Shown: in pieces, positions 1 through 11,280 of the stretch
Layout of the letters: the number at the start of each line of letters is the position of its first letter
Numbering within the stretch: the first letter of the stretch is position 1
DNA from: Vitis vinifera
Lineage: Eukaryota > Streptophyta > Magnoliopsida > Vitales > Vitaceae
Length of the DNA stretch: 64,000 nucleotides
NCBI RefSeq assembly: GCF_030704535.1
Contig: NC_081808.1
Coordinates: 18,226,501-18,290,500 of the forward strand
Direction: 5' to 3'
Program-made: the position numbers and the translations under genes
The notes under the pieces: model-generated
What the model was told of the DNA's origin: nothing
The model's input: the letters and a program-made list of their open reading frames with translations, nothing else
Databases searched by the model: none

Positions 1-1442
1 CCGAGCTCTTGTCCTGAAAAATACAATGGGATTCATAGAAGATAGCACAACAATTAGAATCTCTAGATAATTTGCTAACAGACAAGAGATTACAAGTAAG
101 TTTAGGAACATGAAGAACAGATTTAAGATCTATTCCCTCAGAGATTTTTATTAGACCTTTTCCTGCAATAGGTGAGAAATTACCATCAGCTATCCAAACC
201 TTTTTATTTCCAGGACACGGTGAATAGGATTCAAACATGTTTGAGGAATTGGTCATGTGGTCGAATGCTCCAGAATCGATTATCCATGGAGTAGATTTAA
301 AACGACAAGATAGAGCATATAATTCATTACCTGTGTGTGCCAAAGAAACACTAGAAGTACCGGATGTCAAGTTGGATTTCAACAGTGCAAGAAAACGCTC
401 ATTTGCTCAATGGTGAAGAGGCTGGTCTCAGCCTCATTAGTAGTAGGAATAATGGCTCGGCCTGGTTTGTCACCTGTTTTTCCTTTCCAATTTGCAGGTT
501 TCCCATGGATTTTCCAACAGTTCTCACGAGTATAGCGAGGTTTGTTGCAAAAATCACACCAAACCCGTGGTCTTTCATCTGATTTGCGCTGAAACGCAAC
601 AACTTTATTATAGCCTCCACCCGTGGTAACCAAGGTTAAACCTTCAATAGCAACTCCAGGTCCCTTCTTGCCCAGCATCACATTCCTCCGACTCTCTTCT
701 CTTCTAACTTCTGAAAAAACTTCACCAATTGAAGGCAAGGGTTGTCTTCCAATGATTCTCCCCCTTACCTCATCAAAATCAACATTAAGGCCAGCTAAGA
801 ACTTGAAGATCTGATTGTCTTCCATGGTCTTCTTATGATGAAGTCCATCCTCGGTAGATTTCCACTCATAGGTCTTGAAGAGGTCAAGGTCTTGCCAGAT
901 CCGCTTCAAGGAGTTGAAGTACTTTGTGACGTTGTCCTCCCCTTGTCGTATCTCACCAAGTTTGAGGGTTAATTCAAAGATCTGTGATTGATTCCCTAAA
1001 TCAGAATACATATGATTTACATTCTCCCAAAGCTCTTGTGGTGTTGGATAGCACATGTAATTAGAGCTAATGTTTTCTTCCATAGAATTCACAAGTCATG
1101 TCATCACCATGGAATTCTCAACATCCCATATAGCATAGTTCGGATCATCCACTACAGGAGCCTTCTTTTCACCTGTCAGGTAGCCCATCTTTCCATGTCC
1201 TCTGATGTACATCCGAACTGATTGAGACCATATCAGAAAGTTGTCACCATTCAAGCAAATCGTGGTGATTTGGACAGAGTGAGATTCTAAGGTAGGATTG
1301 ATTTTTGAAGAATCAATGATGATGGGATTGTTCAGAGAAGGTTGAGGAACAGTAGTGGACTCGTTTGAAATATCCGACATGGTTTCAGAGAATAGGGATT
1401 GAAAGAGAGGAAGAAGGAGGATTTCGGCAAGCAAATTGCAAA

Positions 1443-1453
1443 CTCTGATACCA
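1443..1453 (-). other. Primer binding site of the Copia element
   Basis: The minus strand reads TGGTATCAGAG, the standard plant Copia primer binding site complementary to the 3' end of initiator tRNA-Met. It lies 3 bp inside the LTR end. Confidence 0.85.
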
Positions 1454-1456
1454 AGT

Positions 1457-1616
1457 TGAAGAATAGGGTTTCACGGGAATAATTTTATTTCATTGAGATT
1501 ATTCTTTTATAGAGTTTACATCATATACAAATCCTTCAAATTAGGAAACTAAATCACTTATTAAAAGGAAAGAATAACTCCTAACAATTACTTTCCTAAA
1601 AATACAAAGATTGACA
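1457..1616 (-). repeat. 5' LTR of the Copia element (about 160 bp)
   Basis: On the minus strand it begins TGTCAATC and ends TATTCTTCA, so it has the usual TG...CA termini, and it is followed directly by the primer binding site. About 160 bp is short but normal for plant Copia elements. The partner LTR is outside the window, so the right-hand border rests on the TG terminus and on where SAUR-array homology resumes. Confidence 0.75.
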
Positions 1617-2510
1617 ACTAATAAATAATTTATAGTTTTACGAAGTTATTTTTTTCCATATCAGTTTCGGTTTTCCAACAGAAACCATTAGTAGACCTTC
1701 TGTAATTATTTCAATATAAGATTGCATTAGGCCTACAAAAACATACCAATTTCCTGCCTGCATTTCAAAAGAAACACACACATGCACTCACTAGCTAAAG
1801 TTGAGCAACCTTTAGAGAAGTAGATTGTATTTTTGGTTTGAACAGTCTTTTTCCAAGCTTCATTTTAGGTAATGTGTATCACAAGATCCTGCAGTTCCCA
1901 AATGTCAGCGTTCATAACTTTGTAACTCTAGCTTGTAGTATATATGCTTTCAATCTGCACAGAGTATCAGTTGAGAACTTAAATCCCATGAATTGGCTTA
2001 GTATATTGTAGTTTTCATCATTCATATACCAGAACCAGATGTGCAATAGTCACTTTGAAAATGAACAGCTACCTTGAGCTACAAAAGCCAGAGAAACAGA
2101 GGAAATAGAAGATTTCAATCTCAACCAATCATGGAATACAACCATAGTTTCCACATTCCTACAAATGATTGCTGTAAATTGAAGACATGAATTTAAAGGT
2201 GGCTTCCTGAATATTAGCTGGTGAAGTCTAAGATTTTCAGGACAGAAAGTCTAACATTCCCCTATCTGTTAACTCTCATTCCTCATTTCAAGTATGGCAG
2301 TAAAAAAAAAGTTCAAACTAAAAGAGACAGGGAAAAGAGTCAATGTCCTATAATTTGGAAAGATATGGGAGAAGAGAAGGTATATTGATCTTCTGATTGA
2401 AGGAAAATTCTTTATCACTCTGCCAATTTATGTACATGAACAAAAAATTTACATGGGTCAAAATTTGAATAATAGGCTGAAAGGGATAGAACCCTTTGCT
2501 ATTCCTCTTC
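1617..2510. repeat. Duplicated SAUR-array spacer (copy near 7040-7410)
   Basis: No gene is seen here. The stretch about 1680-2050 matches 7040-7410 in the same orientation. Shared strings include AGATTGCATTAGGCCTA and GTAGATTGTATTTTTGGTTT. It is therefore old array spacer duplicated together with SAUR genes. Nearest SAUR-1, at about 2400-2460, is a conserved 3'-flank block (minus strand GTACATAAATTGGCAGAG) that recurs behind most copies and is probably 3' UTR. Confidence 0.6.
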
Positions 2511-2822
2511 TCATGATGAATTGAATCGAGAAGTGAGATTGATGAAAGCATCTTCCTTGCATGGGATTGTGACACCACCCATTGGATGATTGAATCCAAA
2601 TTCTTCCTCAGCATGACTCAACAATTTCTGGAATGAAGGATTGTTCAAATAAGATATTGGGACCACAAATCGCTTTTTTTCAGCTTCTCCAACATAAACT
2701 GCAAAGTGGCCTTTTGGCACCTCCGCTGCTGTTGCTGATATAGATGATTGGCCTCTAGAAAGAAGAGAGTGCAGCTTGAGAATCTGTTTGGCTTGAATGA
2801 TTGAGGGAAAACGAAAACCCAT
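2511..2822 (-). CDS. SAUR: SAUR-1, SAUR-like auxin-responsive protein
   Basis: A 103-residue intronless SAUR (Pfam Auxin_inducible family). SAURs promote cell expansion, in Arabidopsis by inhibiting PP2C.D phosphatases and so keeping plasma-membrane H+-ATPases active; that role is family knowledge. Visible core: [12 protein letters not shown] at 35-46, [14 protein letters not shown] at 52-65 and [18 protein letters not shown] at 71-88. The variable N-terminus MGFRFPS plus a basic helix-like [10 protein letters not shown] is typical of the SAUR19-24 / X15 / 10A5 group. I chose the ATG at 2820-2822 because all paralogues begin MG[FI]R at this point, although the frame is open further upstream. 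It is the first of twelve same-strand copies. Confidence 0.93.
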   Translation of the reverse strand: MGFRFPSIIQAKQILKLHSLLSRGQSSISATAAEVPKGHFAVYVGEAEKKRFVVPISYLNNPSFQKLLSHAEEEFGFNHPMGGVTIPCKEDAFINLTSRFNSS

Positions 2823-2943
2823 GGTCTTACTTTGAGATGAAAGTAGGCAATGATCTTGAATGGATCTGATGAGCTTAATGTAGAACAAGAACTGAAGCTT
2901 GGAACACTTGAACTGGATATGAAGATAGATTTAGTTCTCTATG

Positions 2944-2951
2944 TATTTATA
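2944..2951 (-). promoter_or_regulatory. TATA box of SAUR-1
   Basis: TATAAATA on the minus strand, 122 bp upstream of the ATG. The same octamer occurs at nearly the same distance before SAUR-2, -3, -4, -5, -6, -8 and -11. Confidence 0.75.
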
Positions 2952-3055
2952 GAGAAAGAATTGCTTATTTCACAATGATTTCATGATTGGAGGAAATGGT
3001 GGATGCTTGGAGGACCCCTTTCATCAAGGATCACATGGTTTTGCCTCCCTCTCTC

Positions 3056-3061
3056 TGTCTC
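3056..3061 (+). promoter_or_regulatory. AuxRE core TGTCTC upstream of SAUR-1
   Basis: TGTCTC, the canonical ARF-binding auxin-response core, lies about 235 bp upstream of the SAUR-1 ATG in a CT-rich tract. Equivalent sites occur before SAUR-4 and SAUR-8. A six-base match alone is weak; the conserved placement adds support. Confidence 0.5.
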
Positions 3062-3091
3062 TCTTTCTTTTGCAACCCACCTAAGGTGCAT

Positions 3092-3100
3092 CAGCCCCAC
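3092..3100 (+). promoter_or_regulatory. Conserved CAGCCCCAC box upstream of SAUR-1
   Basis: CAGCCCCAC followed by the palindrome CACATGTG. The nonamer recurs 270-312 bp upstream of the ATG of SAUR-2, -4, -5, -8 and -10, with one-base variants at SAUR-3 and SAUR-12. Its function is unknown; it may only reflect shared ancestry. Confidence 0.45.
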
Positions 3101-4377
3101 ATGTGCCTTCAAAGTTGTAGTGATATAAAAGCCTAGGGCCCTATTTCTTGCTCTGAGAAGAGACAAGGAACAAATCCATGTGAGATGTCAGTACTCACAA
3201 AAGCAATTTCAAGGTCATAAGATTTTACACAGGGCCATAAAAGCTGTATCTACTCATCATAAGATTTAAGATCATAATTTTCAGAGACAAGAAAATTGAT
3301 GATCTGAGGGTTCATTCCAATGGGGAAGAGATCTTGTGTCACTATCTCAATAAGCATTCACCTTTGGGCCTAAACAAGAATACTAGTCCCTGACTAATGT
3401 TTTAAAAAAGTACTATCCAAAATTTAGTTCTCTAGTAGAAAGATAGCCAATTTAGTGTTAAAGAATGTGTGTCTATGTCGATGTACATCATTTTGACTCA
3501 GATCCTACCAGCAGAAGCTTTGTTTTGCAAAACATCATGAATGTTTGGCACAAATATCAGCTTGGGGACCTAAAAATGAAGCCCTAGGCATTTTTGAATT
3601 TAGACAGTGATTGATTATGTGTAACAAAAACATTTCTTCTACACTATTGAAACATCTATTAAAGCATATTTCTGGTAAAGAATGTGTAGGTACCTAACTA
3701 GTGATGCTTAAGATGTTCATTTCAACCAAGGAATTTTGTAATTTGAGAAGGTATACTGCCCTTCATGATATGGGCATCCCACCTGACACTCTTAGGTAAA
3801 GACTGTTGATTTATCCATCATCAGAAGAACCATTGACCTGGAAAATAGAGCAAAAATCCCACTTATAGTCATGCCTCATTATCAAGACTGAAGATCAAAA
3901 TTGATTTTTTCCTATAGAACTATTATCTTTGTCTCTTAACAAGTATTGGAATAAGGCATGATTCAAGTAGGATATGGGAAAAGTACCCTTTTTGGAATAC
4001 CATGACTATCAAATGAGGCAGAGGTCAAAGACAATCGTAAATGGTGCGGTGTAGACTGAGGACCAAGAGGATTAACACCATAGGAGTATAAAGATTTTCA
4101 GGATGGAAGATTTTATGTCTCTATCTCATCCACAGGTAGATTGCAGTTAAGAAGTTCAAGATACAGTTTCCAGACGGATGCATCATTGGCATATTGAACA
4201 GTATAGCAACTCAAGTTTCTGCAATTTAAAAAAGGTAGAAGACAAGAATCTCAATGAAATCTGAATTTCATATCCGTCTGCCAATTTATGTACATCTATA
4301 AAATCATTTACATGGGTCAAAATTAGAGACAGTAAACTTGATGTGCCAACTATTTTCCTAACACTTTGTGCCTTCTC
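3101..4377. other. SAUR-1/SAUR-2 spacer
   Basis: No gene is seen. From about 3790 rightward it matches 10,350 onward (GACTGTTGATTTATCCAT at both places), marking the left edge of the two-gene block duplication. The conserved SAUR 3'-flank block lies at about 4260-4320. Confidence 0.55.
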
Positions 4378-4689
4378 TCAGGAGGAACTTAGCCGAGAAG
4401 TTAGATCGATGAAAGATTCTTCCTTGCATGGGATTGTGACTCCACCCATTGGATGATTGAAGCCGAATTCTTCCTCAGAATGACTCAAAAATTTCTGGAA
4501 TGAAGGATTGTTCAAGTAAGATATCGGAACCACAAACCGCTTCTTTTCAGCTTCTCCAACATAAACTGCAAAGTGGCCTTTTGGCACCACTGCTGTTGTT
4601 GCTGATATAGATAGCTGACTTCTGGTAAGAAGAGATTGCAGTTTGAGGATCTGCTTGGCATGAAGAATTGAGGGCATACGGAAACCCAT
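4378..4689 (-). CDS. SAUR: SAUR-2, SAUR-like auxin-responsive protein
   Basis: A complete 103-residue intronless SAUR starting [13 protein letters not shown]. It has the full core, [12 protein letters not shown] then [14 protein letters not shown] then [17 protein letters not shown], and ends in a Ser-rich tail. Small differences from SAUR-1 are AVVPKG for [15 protein letters not shown] for KLLSHAEEE, and KEESFIDL for KEDAFINL. It pairs with SAUR-5 (10,981-11,280): genes and flanks are near-copies produced by a block duplication. The ATG at 4687-4689 is the first in frame after the upstream stop, and it matches the paralogue start. Confidence 0.93.
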   Translation of the reverse strand: MGFRMPSILHAKQILKLQSLLTRSQLSISATTAVVPKGHFAVYVGEAEKKRFVVPISYLNNPSFQKFLSHSEEEFGFNHPMGGVTIPCKEESFIDLTSRLSSS

Positions 4690-4806
4690 CTTCTTTGGAA
4701 TGAAATTAGGAAAATAATCTTAAATGAATCTAACAAGCTTTTGTAGAACAAGAATGGAAACTTGGAACACTTGAACTGGATGTGAGGGTTGATTCAGTTA
4801 TCTATG

Positions 4807-4814
4807 TATTTATA
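4807..4814 (-). promoter_or_regulatory. TATA box of SAUR-2
   Basis: TATAAATA on the minus strand, 118 bp before the ATG. A CAGCCCCAC box follows further upstream at 4970-4978. The CT-rich tract that carries TGTCTC in SAUR-1 is present, but the hexamer itself is not. Confidence 0.7.
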
Positions 4815-4978
4815 CAGAAAGAATCCCTTATTTTCCAAGCTTTCGTGGTTGGAGGAAATGATAGTTGGGCAATTGAAGGGCCTTCCTCATCAAGGGGTCA
4901 CATGGTTTTGCCTCCCTTTCCCTATCTCTTTGTATCTTTCTCTTCCACCACCAGCCTAATTAGGTGTATCAGCCCCAC

Positions 4979-6240
4979 ATGTGCCTTCAAAGTTGTTATC
5001 CATGTAAAATCTTATGTCCCTATGGCTACAAATAGTTGGAAACAGACCTCTCCCTTGTGCTGGAAAACGAAAAGAAATAAATCCATGAGAAGGTGATAAG
5101 ATTTACAGAGGGCCATAAAAGCTTTAGATAGCAGACAGACTGATAGAATGACACTGTTTTTCAACAAACCGGTGAGAGACATGAGTAGGTCTTGTGTCAC
5201 TATCTAAGTATAAGATTGAAGTTGCACTAGGACTACACAAGGATGCTAACTCCCAGCATAATGTTCTAACAAGATACTAACCAAACCCAAAAATGCAGAC
5301 ACCTGGCACACATAATGCCGTAGCCAATCAAGTGTGAAGAAACATCATGTTAGTTAAAATGCATTGTAATGTTGTGATTCTAAGCAGTTCTTGAAAGTGA
5401 AAATGTGATAATTTCAAAACTCTAGCTTACAGTTTAAGTATTTATCAGATCAAGGACTCAAAAAATAGGCTTTGAGCACTTGGAAATTTGGAAATCACAT
5501 GCAGCCAAGCGTTCAAACAGTAAATGCTACGAACCAACCTAGAGTTCTAAATCAACGTGAGTCAAGGAAGGTTTGAAACACCAAATATAAGACGCTTCTT
5601 CAAGGTTCAAGGCATACAAGCGTGAAAATACTGAAGATAGCAATGTAGTAGGTAAATCAAGATCTATGATAGGTGACTAGGCTTTGATAATATCATCATA
5701 TCAGTTAATTCTCATGTCTCATCCCTCAGTATATTGAAGGGAAGAGATTGTATATTGATAGCAAACACTAAAACTACTCAACTTTCTACAATTCGAGTGA
5801 GTTGGACAAATGAAGGTATGTTGATCTTCTAATTGAAGAAAGATCATACAGAAGTTAAATGTAATTGCCAGAGTTACATGCTGATAATCAAATGAGATGA
5901 CACTATGACAGTGCTTATTATCGAGTTTGGAGAGATGTAATATACGTATTCCAATAATCTTTTTCTGATTCTGCATCTGGTAGAAAAATTGAACTAAAAG
6001 TTCTTAACTACCATCCTGAATTATTGATCTGGGTGAGTATCAATGGGCTTATACTATCATGCTGGAAGCCACAAGTACTCTAGTCTATGCAACTGGAAAG
6101 AAGTAGGAGAAAAGAAAGTATATTGATCTTATAGCTCTGCCATTTATGTACATCAATGAAATTCATTTACAAGGGTCAAAATTGGAGATAGTGGGCTTGA
6201 GGTCTAACTCTCTACTCTTCTCCTCTCATGATGAATGTAA
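4979..6240. repeat. Spacer of the duplicated block (copy at about 11,580-12,863)
   Basis: No gene is seen. It aligns along its length with the spacer between SAUR-5 and SAUR-6. Shared strings include CTCCCTTGTGCTGGAAAACG, GCAGCCAAGCGTTCAAACAG and AGATAGCAATGTAGTAGG. Differences are mostly single bases and short gaps. The open frames in it are not shared between the copies and show no family resemblance. Confidence 0.7.
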
Positions 6241-6537
6241 TCAAGAAGTGATATCTATGAAAGCATCTTCATTGCAGGGGATTGTGACACCACCCATTGG
6301 ATGATTGAAGCCAAATTCTTCCTCTGCATGACTCAATAATTTCTGGAATGAAGGATTGTTCAGGTAAGATAATGGAACCACAAATCGCTTCCTTTGGCCT
6401 TCTCCAACATAAACTGCAAAATGGCCTTTTGGCACCTCTGATGCTTCTGTTGAGATAGATGATTGACTTCTAGTAAAAGGAGAATGCAATTTGAGAATCT
6501 GTTTGGCCTGAACAATTGAGGGGAAACGAATACCCAT
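6241..6537 (-). CDS. SAUR: SAUR-3, SAUR-like auxin-responsive protein
   Basis: A 98-residue intronless SAUR beginning [13 protein letters not shown]. The core is complete: [12 protein letters not shown] at 35-46, [15 protein letters not shown] at 51-65 and [18 protein letters not shown] at 71-88. It ends ...FIDITS, five residues shorter than SAUR-1 and -2, because a stop replaces the variable tail. The tail is not part of the conserved core, so the protein is probably functional. It is the ancestor or sister of SAUR-6 (12,864-13,160), which shares the MGI start, the TEASEVPKG-like linker and the early stop position. Confidence 0.92.
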   Translation of the reverse strand: MGIRFPSIVQAKQILKLHSPFTRSQSSISTEASEVPKGHFAVYVGEGQRKRFVVPLSYLNNPSFQKLLSHAEEEFGFNHPMGGVTIPCNEDAFIDITS

Positions 6538-6658
6538 GGCCTTCTATGGAACGAAGCTAGGAAAAGGATCTTAAATGGATCAAATGAGTTTTATGTAGAA
6601 CAGGAATTGAAACTTGGAACACTTGAAATGGACATGTAGGAGGACTCAGTTGTCTATG

Positions 6659-6666
6659 TATTTATA
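6659..6666 (-). promoter_or_regulatory. TATA box of SAUR-3
   Basis: TATAAATA on the minus strand, 122 bp upstream of the ATG. A variant of the shared box, CTGCCCCAC, lies at 6772-6780. Confidence 0.7.
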
Positions 6667-6780
6667 GAGAATGAGCTGCTTATCTTCTGATGATTTCATG
6701 GTTGGGAGAAATGGTAGTAGGGTACTTGAAGGGCCTCCCTCATCAAGAATCACATGGTCAGTATGGTGCTTCTGCCCCAC

Positions 6781-8295
6781 ATGTTCCACCTCATTATCGC
6801 TATAGTAGCCAGGGCTGGCATGGCTGTGAGTAATTGTAGACAAGCGACTAGCATTTAGGCTAGAAAAAATGGGAAAGACAAAATCATGTGATGATGTTGG
6901 TACTGATAATGCAATGTAAAATCATAAGATTCTAAGACATGGCTATAAAGTTGTTTCAACTCATCATAGAATTCATAATTTTCTGCATTTCTAAAAATGA
7001 TTACAGTAGGTAGAAGATGTGATGATATGAGTGTTGCTTGAACATTAGTAGATTTTCTGTAACTATTTCAATTTAAGATTGCATTAGGCCTAAAAAAACT
7101 TACAATTTTCCAGCCTATATTTAAAAAAAAAAAAAACACTTAGCCAAAGTTGAACAGTCTTTAGGGAAGTAGATTGTATTTTTGGTTTGAACAGTTTTTT
7201 CAAGCTTCGTTTTAGGAAATGGGTATATCACAAGGTCCTCTTATAATTCTCTACTGTTCCCAGATGTCAATGTTCTACGATTTTGTAACTCTAGCTTGTA
7301 CTTTATATGCTTTCAATGTGCAGAGGTATCAGCCTGAGAACTTAAATCCCATGAATTGGCTTAGTATATTGTGGTTTTCATCATTCATATACCACAGCCA
7401 GATAGTTCAATAGTCACTTTGAGTGGAGGGCATCAGTAAACATTGCCTCAATCATCTTGCATGAGGATCGATTTTCTGAACTTCAGATTTCTCTTAATAC
7501 CTGCTATATTTCGTCAAATTTTCCACTCTAAAGGCCTGCTGTTTAATATTGCATTTAAAAGCCTAGATGACATATTACTTATAGCTTACATCCTTACCAA
7601 GAAACTGGTGGTAAAACCCTCACTTATGGTTATTTAGGATCATTATGCTTGATCCCAGAGTTGTATGAATCTGTGTTGTTGCTTCCCAAGGACAATAATG
7701 GGAGTTTCTGTCTACAACAATAGTACAATAAGAAGATTCTCTAAGGAACTTACTCTTAAGGAACCTATATTGTTGAAGTGTTTCTTCAAGTAGACCTGAT
7801 CCAAGACTTGATCTTGTACCATTATCTCAATATAAGATTGTTTTAGGCCTATGGAAGGATATCAATTCTGACCCTCAGATGTGTAAAACCCACCTAAATC
7901 AATTTAGCCCATAATGGGTCCTAACAGTAGATTGTTGGAATGCAAGTTACAGTCCACACTTCAAGCCTTAACACAATATATTGATTCTTAAGAGGCTGCA
8001 ATGGTGGAGTGAGATCGATAATTAGATAATTAGAACGAAGACAAGTCGATACAATTAAACCTTTGAGCAGTTGCATTATGGATCAAACATTGGAATTATG
8101 TAACAGGATCATGGTATTCAACAGCTATTTTTGTATTTTTTTAATTTCTTGGATATCTGCTGACTCTTTACCATCTTATCCACTTATATATATGAGCTCA
8201 CAAAGGGTCTGACTGCCTCAATGCTAATTGGTAAATCTGATGACAATGCTTAAATATCAGGATTGCAGGATTCAAGACACTCTGTATGCATCTCC
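6781..8295. other. SAUR-3/SAUR-4 spacer
   Basis: No gene is seen. 6841-7030 is the end of the block shared with 13,461-13,650. 7040-7410 matches 1680-2050. The rest (7410-8295) is ordinary AT-rich spacer; its short open frames resemble no family I know. Confidence 0.5.
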
Positions 8296-8296
8296 T

Positions 8297-8483
8297 TAAC
8301 AGTATTATTTCTCGTCCCTAGGTACAACTCAGTAAAGGATCAAGATACAGCTTGAGACAGATCTTGGGGACTTGCAATTTGAAAGAGATTAACAGTATTA
8401 TTTCTCGTCCCTACATACAACTCAGTAAAGGATCAAAGATACAGCTTGAGACAGATCTTGGGGACTTGCAATTTGAAAGAGAT
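8297..8483. repeat. 93-bp tandem duplication behind SAUR-4
   Basis: Two adjacent near-identical units, about 8297-8389 and 8390-8483, each running from AACAGTATTATTTCTCGTCC to CTTGCAATTTGAAAGAGAT, with only a few differences. It lies 155-340 bp past the SAUR-4 stop, so it may touch the 3' UTR or termination region. Confidence 0.85.
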
Positions 8484-8637
8484 AGTCGAAAAGAAGTATA
8501 TTGATCTCACAATGAAATATAAATTTCTTATCCCTCTGTCAATTTATGTACATCAAAGGAATGATATAAATGAGTCAAAATTGGAGAAAATGGACTTAAG
8601 GTGCCGACTATTTCCTAACTCTTTACTCTTCCTTCTC

Positions 8638-8949
8638 TCATAATGAATGTAGCCGAGAAGTGAGATCAATGAAAGCATCTTCATTGCAGGGGATTGTGAC
8701 ACCACCCATTGGATGATTGAAGCCGAATTCTTCCTCAGCATGGCTCAATAATTTCTGGAATGAAGGATTGTTCAAGTAAGATATTGGAACCACAAATCTC
8801 TTCTTTTCAGCTTCTCCAACATAAACTGCAAAGTGGCCTTTTGGCACTTCTGCTGTTGTCGCTAATATAGATGATTGACTTCTAGTAAGAAGAGATTGCA
8901 GTTTGAGGATTTGCCTGGCATGAACCATAGAGGGCAAACGGAAACCCAT
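8638..8949 (-). CDS. SAUR: SAUR-4, SAUR-like auxin-responsive protein
   Basis: A 103-residue intronless SAUR starting [18 protein letters not shown]. Full core: [12 protein letters not shown], then [14 protein letters not shown], then [18 protein letters not shown], and a tail DLTSRLHSL. The open frame runs 43 codons further upstream through the 5' UTR, but the paralogue-conserved ATG at 8947-8949 is the likely start, since the extra part matches spacer DNA of other copies rather than protein. It has the best promoter of the array by sequence, with TATA box, TGTCTC and CAGCCCCAC box all present. Confidence 0.93.
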   Translation of the reverse strand: MGFRLPSMVHARQILKLQSLLTRSQSSILATTAEVPKGHFAVYVGEAEKKRFVVPISYLNNPSFQKLLSHAEEEFGFNHPMGGVTIPCNEDAFIDLTSRLHSL

Positions 8950-9065
8950 GGCCTTCTTTGAAATAGATCTAATGAGCTTAAAGTAGAACAAGGATTGAAA
9001 CTTCAAATACTTGAACTGGATGTGGAGGGAAGCTTTGAGTTGAAGGGATGATTTGGTAGTCTTTG

Positions 9066-9073
9066 TATTTATA
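9066..9073 (-). promoter_or_regulatory. TATA box of SAUR-4
   Basis: TATAAATA on the minus strand, 117 bp before the ATG. Confidence 0.7.
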
Positions 9074-9200
9074 GACAAGGAATCTGGTACTTCCCAATGC
9101 TTTCAGATCTAGTGTGTGGTGACTATAGTAAAGAGGGAATGGCAGTTGGGTGTATACAGGACCAAGCTGATGAACCACCACATGATCTTGCCTCTCTGTT

Positions 9201-9241
9201 TGTCTCCCATCCACCCCCAGCCCATGCTGCATCAGCCCCAC
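9201..9241 (+). promoter_or_regulatory. TGTCTC and CAGCCCCAC boxes upstream of SAUR-4
   Basis: TGTCTC at 9201-9206 and CAGCCCCAC at 9233-9241, in the same order and spacing as at SAUR-1 and SAUR-8. A candidate auxin-response region, by inference. Confidence 0.5.
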
Positions 9242-10980
9242 ATGTTCCTATTGACTTCTTATCAATAGGGTAGCTTCTCTATATACGAGTAATTGCAGAA
9301 AAACAACCACCTTGTGCTAGAAAAGGAAGAGAAACAAATCCAAGTGATGGTGTTGGGTACTGATAATGCAATCTTAAGGTAAGATTTTCGACAAAAGCTA
9401 TAAAAGCTGTCTGGACTTGTCATGAAGTAATAGTTTATGCATTTCTACAAATGATTGCAGTTGCCAGAAGATAGGATGACTGGACTTTTTCTTCATACAA
9501 CTGAGTAGGTTTATTGTCTCTTACATGAGATTCTACCAGGCCTATAAACCGAGAATCATTCCCAGCCTAATGTTCAAACTTAACCAGCCGAGGAATCCTC
9601 TTCCAGACATCACACATTAGGGAACATAAGTCACAATGTTCTAATTGTTTTGGCAGAGAGGATCATATTGTTCTTGTCAGCTTGAGGACTTAAAAACTAG
9701 GTTTAAGGCAGCGGGCACAAGTGCTGGTAATCTGAACAGAAAATGCTACCGGTAGACATGTTGTTGGCTGATTTTTATCATTCATTCAGGCTATCATAAT
9801 ATCAGAGAGCATTGATACATCAGAACCAGCTATTTCAATAAGCACGATGAGTGGAGGGCATCAGTGAAGAAGAACTGACTATGAGCATAGAAATATTGAG
9901 GATCTTTATGCTTGACCTAAGACCATAGTGTCTAAAAGTGCAGAAAATATTCGCTGTCAAAGTTTCCCCTTACCAAGGACCATGGTAAAGCAACAGAAAC
10001 AAGAGTTTCTTCCAAAGATCATTCCCTTGGAACATGGAAGTATTTGTAACATGCCTGAATACAAGCTCCTAAATTGAAGACGGGGCTTTAATATCATGAT
10101 TTGCAGGATACAAGGTGTCATGTTCCTATCTGTGAATACTCGTTTTTCATCCTTTCTTACATTGTCCAAAAAGTTCATACTACAATTCTGAAAGGCCAAT
10201 CAGTGATAGGGGTGAATATCAGTGTAGATAAAATCATCATACTGAATAGTACAACTCGTTTCTTCACTATGAAAGAGATAAGAAACAATAAGGTCTATTG
10301 ATCTTTCAATTGAAGACGATTTTAATCACTCTGCCCATGTATGTACATTAGCATGGTATAGACTGTTGATTTATCCATTATCAGAACAACCATCAACCTA
10401 GTAACTAGAGGAAAAGTCCCACTTATAGTCATGACACCTTATCAAAATTGAAGATCAAAATTGATTTTTGGCTATAGAACTATTCAGTATTTTTATCCCT
10501 TAACAAGTCTTGGAATAAGGCATGATTCAGGTAGGATATGGGAAAAGTACCCTTTTGGAACACCTGCTGTTGTTGCTGATTGACATTTTCTTGGAAGACA
10601 CAGGGGTCAAAGACAATCTCAAGTGGTGTGGTATAGAGCGAGGACTAGGAGGTTTAACACTACAAGAGTATAAAGATTTTCAGCATGCAAGATTTTATGT
10701 TTGCATCTCATCCACAGGCAGATTGCAGTTAAGAAATTCAAGATACAGTTCCCGGACAAATGTTGGTGAATTTCAGTGTATACATAATTGGCATATTGAA
10801 CGGTATAAACACTCAAGTTTTTGCAATTTGAAAAAGGTAGGAGAATAATCTCAATGAAATATGAATTTTGTATCCCTCTGCCAATTTATGTACATCTATG
10901 AAATCATTTACATGGGTCAAAATTAGAGACAGCAGACTTGATGTGCCAACTATTTTCTCAACACTTTGCCACTTCTTCTC
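9242..10980. other. SAUR-4/SAUR-5 spacer
   Basis: No gene is seen. The left 1.1 kb is unique-looking array spacer. From about 10,350 it is the left end of the second copy of the block duplication, including the recurring string GATTCAGGTAGGATATGGGA, which occurs with one change near 3960. Confidence 0.5.
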
Positions 10981-11280
10981 TCAGGATGAATTTAGATGAG
11001 AAGTTAGATCAATGAAAGATTCTTCCTTGCATGGGATTGTGACTCCACCCATTGGATGATTGAAGCCGAATTCTTCCTCAGCATGGCTCAACAATTTCTG
11101 GAATGAAGGATTATTCAAGTAAGATATTGGAACCACAAACCGCTTCTTTTCAGTTTCTCCAACATAAACTGCAAAGTGGCCTTTTGGCACTTCAGCTGTT
11201 GTTGATGATACAGATAGCTGACTTCTGGTAAGAAGAGATTGCAGTTTGAGGATCTGCTTGGCATGAAGAATTGAAGGCAT
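10981..11280 (-). CDS. SAUR: SAUR-5, SAUR-like protein with displaced start codon
   Basis: A 99-residue frame starting [14 protein letters not shown], with the complete SAUR core [26 protein letters not shown] and [18 protein letters not shown]. Its duplicate SAUR-2 starts [13 protein letters not shown]. Here the matching ATG GGT survives at about 11,297-11,299 but is two bases out of frame (ATGGGTTTG-TATGCC against ATGGGTTTCCGTATGCCC), so it opens a short unrelated frame. The next ATG in the SAUR frame is the Met of MPSIL, giving a protein four residues shorter. Translation would need leaky scanning past the out-of-frame ATG. It could be a weakly expressed gene or an early pseudogene; the rest of the frame is intact. 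Confidence 0.8.
   Translation of the reverse strand: MPSILHAKQILKLQSLLTRSQLSVSSTTAEVPKGHFAVYVGETEKKRFVVPISYLNNPSFQKLLSHAEEEFGFNHPMGGVTIPCKEESFIDLTSHLNSS

Larger units (their letters stand above)
1..1616 (-). mobile_element. Copia-type LTR retrotransposon, 5' part (fossil), runs off the left edge
   Basis: Reading leftward on the minus strand, the parts are a short 5' LTR (1457-1616), a tRNA-Met-type primer binding site (1443-1453), a gag-like coding region (about 379-1434) and the start of pol with an aspartic protease segment (about 1-330). The gag part shows the Copia gag fold region, including the string NGDNFLIWSQSV, and a downstream zinc-knuckle-like region. The protease part shows the DSGA active-site motif followed by LLSVSKL, typical of the Copia gag-pre-integrase junction. 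The element looks broken, with about one or two breaks in the visible part. The rest of pol and the 3' LTR lie outside the window, so age cannot be estimated from LTR divergence. Family assignment to Copia is confident. Confidence 0.9.
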
